A DNA stretch of 5,511 bases from an uncultured Oscillospiraceae bacterium. GTDB taxonomy: Bacteria; Bacillota; Clostridia; Oscillospirales; Acutalibacteraceae. Where the stretch lies: NCBI GenBank assembly GCA_900555805.1, contig USMJ01000095.1, positions 1 to 5,511 of the forward strand. Reading direction: 5' to 3'. Made by a program: the position numbers and the translations under genes. Of this stretch, positions 4,569 through 5,511 are shown piece after piece. The notes under the pieces were generated by a model that had not been told where the DNA came from, did no database searches, and saw only the letters and a list, made by a program, of their open reading frames with translations. The first letter of the stretch is position 1. Each line of letters starts with the position of its first letter.

Positions 4569-5511
4569 ATGGAAATGAACAACAAAATAATGAGCGCGGC
4601 GGAAAAAATCGTTCCCGAGCTTTTGCCCGATTGCGATGTAAAAAAGCTGCTTGTCGTCTGTTCGCCCGATGAGTTCAGAAAAAGGCTAAAAGGTGCCGAC
4701 GATGAAAGCGTCATCGTCTTTGCCGATTATATACTGGAACAGAAGAACGAGTTTCTTCAGGGTATCGCGAATATCATGGTTTCGGAAATCGCGGCGAGGA
4801 TTAAGAACGCCGAGAAAATATATGCCCTGCTTGATCACACTCTCGCCAAGACATACCCTAATGTCGTTTCGGGCAACGCCGTTATATTCTTAGATGAGAC
4901 CCGAGCGCAGCAGTTTGTCGGGGCGTACAACGAAAAAAACAAAACCAAGGTTTCCGCCGCAGAGCTCAAAGGCGATGAGATCACGAATTTCTTCATGTCC
5001 ATGACCCGTTTCGGCATCGAATTTGTCGAGATTGAGCCGACGCTCTGCAAGATAAGATACAAGCAGAAACAGCTTATAGCGACCGACTTCGACTCCGTGA
5101 GCGACCCAGTGGTGAACTTCATGATGCTCAGATTTTTGCAGATGCAGGTCAGAGACGAGAACCCGAAAGTCATGAAAATTCTCGAACAGGGAATGCTTTC
5201 GGCGATAGGAAACGCCACCTTCGCCTGCATGGGAATGACGCTGAACGGTCAGTTTGAAGCGCTGCTGATAACCGACAAGCGCGACGGCTCGAAGTGGATA
5301 CCCTGCTTCACCGACACGACGGAAATTCAGGAGACGTACACGACAATTCCTGCGATAGCGAAATTACTCATGTCGTCCCAAGTCGTGACGATAGGCTTCA
5401 CCGAGCTTGAAAGGTTTATGGATATCGACAGGGTGGCAGGCGTTGTGATGAATATCGGCGGCTACGGGATGAGGCTGACGAGACAGACCTGCAAAATGAT
5501 AATATCGGCGG
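4569..5511 (+). CDS. SseB-domain protein of unknown function, 3' end outside the window
   Basis: An open frame of 314 codons runs without a stop to the window edge. The protein begins MEMNNKIMSAAEKIV and has no signal peptide or membrane helix, so it is probably cytoplasmic. The last part, from about residue 225, has the pattern of an SseB N-terminal-type domain: a strand with DGSKWIPCFTD (239-249), the IGFTELERFM turn (275-284), and AGVVMNIGGYGMRLTR (290-305), which fits the family's '-I-N-P-G-' strand. The earlier part is not clearly assignable. Residues about 100-165 (beginning AVIFLDETRAQQF, with FFMSMTRFGIEFVEI) have the alternating strand-helix pattern of a second, related domain, so this may be a tandem arrangement. 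SseB domains occur in many bacteria with no type III secretion and their role there is unknown. The gene has its own strong promoter and is divergent from the rlmB operon. Confidence 0.75.
   Translation, partial: MEMNNKIMSAAEKIVPELLPDCDVKKLLVVCSPDEFRKRLKGADDESVIVFADYILEQKNEFLQGIANIMVSEIAARIKNAEKIYALLDHTLAKTYPNVVSGNAVIFLDETRAQQFVGAYNEKNKTKVSAAELKGDEITNFFMSMTRFGIEFVEIEPTLCKIRYKQKQLIATDFDSVSDPVVNFMMLRFLQMQVRDENPKVMKILEQGMLSAIGNATFACMGMTLNGQFEALLITDKRDGSKWIPCFTDTTEIQETYTTIPAIAKLLMSSQVVTIGFTELERFMDIDRVAGVVMNIGGYGMRLTRQTCKMIISA

Noticed and set aside
4305..4578. Short open frames in the intergenic region on both strands (83 and 75 codons)
   Set aside because: Neither has a ribosome-binding site or protein-like composition; they run across promoters and the GC-rich hairpins.
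4835..5230. Leftward 131-residue open frame opposite the SseB-domain gene
   Set aside because: It lies wholly antisense to a long frame that has a strong promoter and ribosome-binding site.
1..5511. Defence island, prophage, transposon or CRISPR
   Set aside because: No nuclease, integrase, transposase, phage gene, terminal inverted repeat or spaced direct-repeat array is visible; the genes look like ordinary chromosomal operons.

Overview
The window looks like part of the chromosome of a low-to-moderate GC, Gram-positive anaerobe of the class Clostridia, possibly Oscillospiraceae-like. The reasons are the strong AAGGAGG-type Shine-Dalgarno sites, the near-consensus SigA promoter, the compact gene spacing, the style of the ABC-2 transporter pair and an SseB-domain protein. 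This placement rests on gene character only, since no rRNA or marker gene is present.

Layout. Four genes run leftward from a 320-nt divergent intergenic region and probably form one operon. In transcription order they are rlmB (4248 to 3463), a large membrane protein of P-type ATPase descent (3447 to 883), an ABC transporter ATPase (859 to 158) and the first 56 codons of its ABC-2 permease (168 to the window edge). Gaps are 15 nt, 23 nt and an 11-nt overlap, and no terminator lies between them. One gene runs rightward (4569 to the window edge, 314 codons seen). It encodes a protein with an SseB-like C-terminal domain and a distinct N-terminal region.

The region between the divergent coding starts (4249-4568) holds a leftward extended -10 promoter, a 7-bp tandem repeat inside that promoter, a 50-nt imperfect hairpin, a rightward terminator-like hairpin with a U-rich tail, and a strong rightward promoter (TTGAAA-N17-TATAAT with TG extension) that leaves only about 15 nt of leader. 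The hairpin and terminator lie upstream of the rightward promoter and belong to no visible gene. They may be a small RNA of about 100 nt.

The most unusual gene is the 854-residue protein. Its membrane layout (4+2+2 helices) and cytoplasmic domains follow a P1B heavy-metal ATPase, and the phosphorylated Asp is kept. However, DKTGT is reduced to DTADI, the TGE motif and the GDGxNDxP hinge are missing, the CPC motif is CPA, and an acidic, probably disordered N-terminal segment of about 300 residues has been added. I read it as a pseudoenzyme of unknown role, not a pump. Its partners in the operon are an rRNA methyltransferase and an ABC exporter, and no shared pathway is obvious. Nothing here resembles a defence system, phage, transposon or CRISPR.
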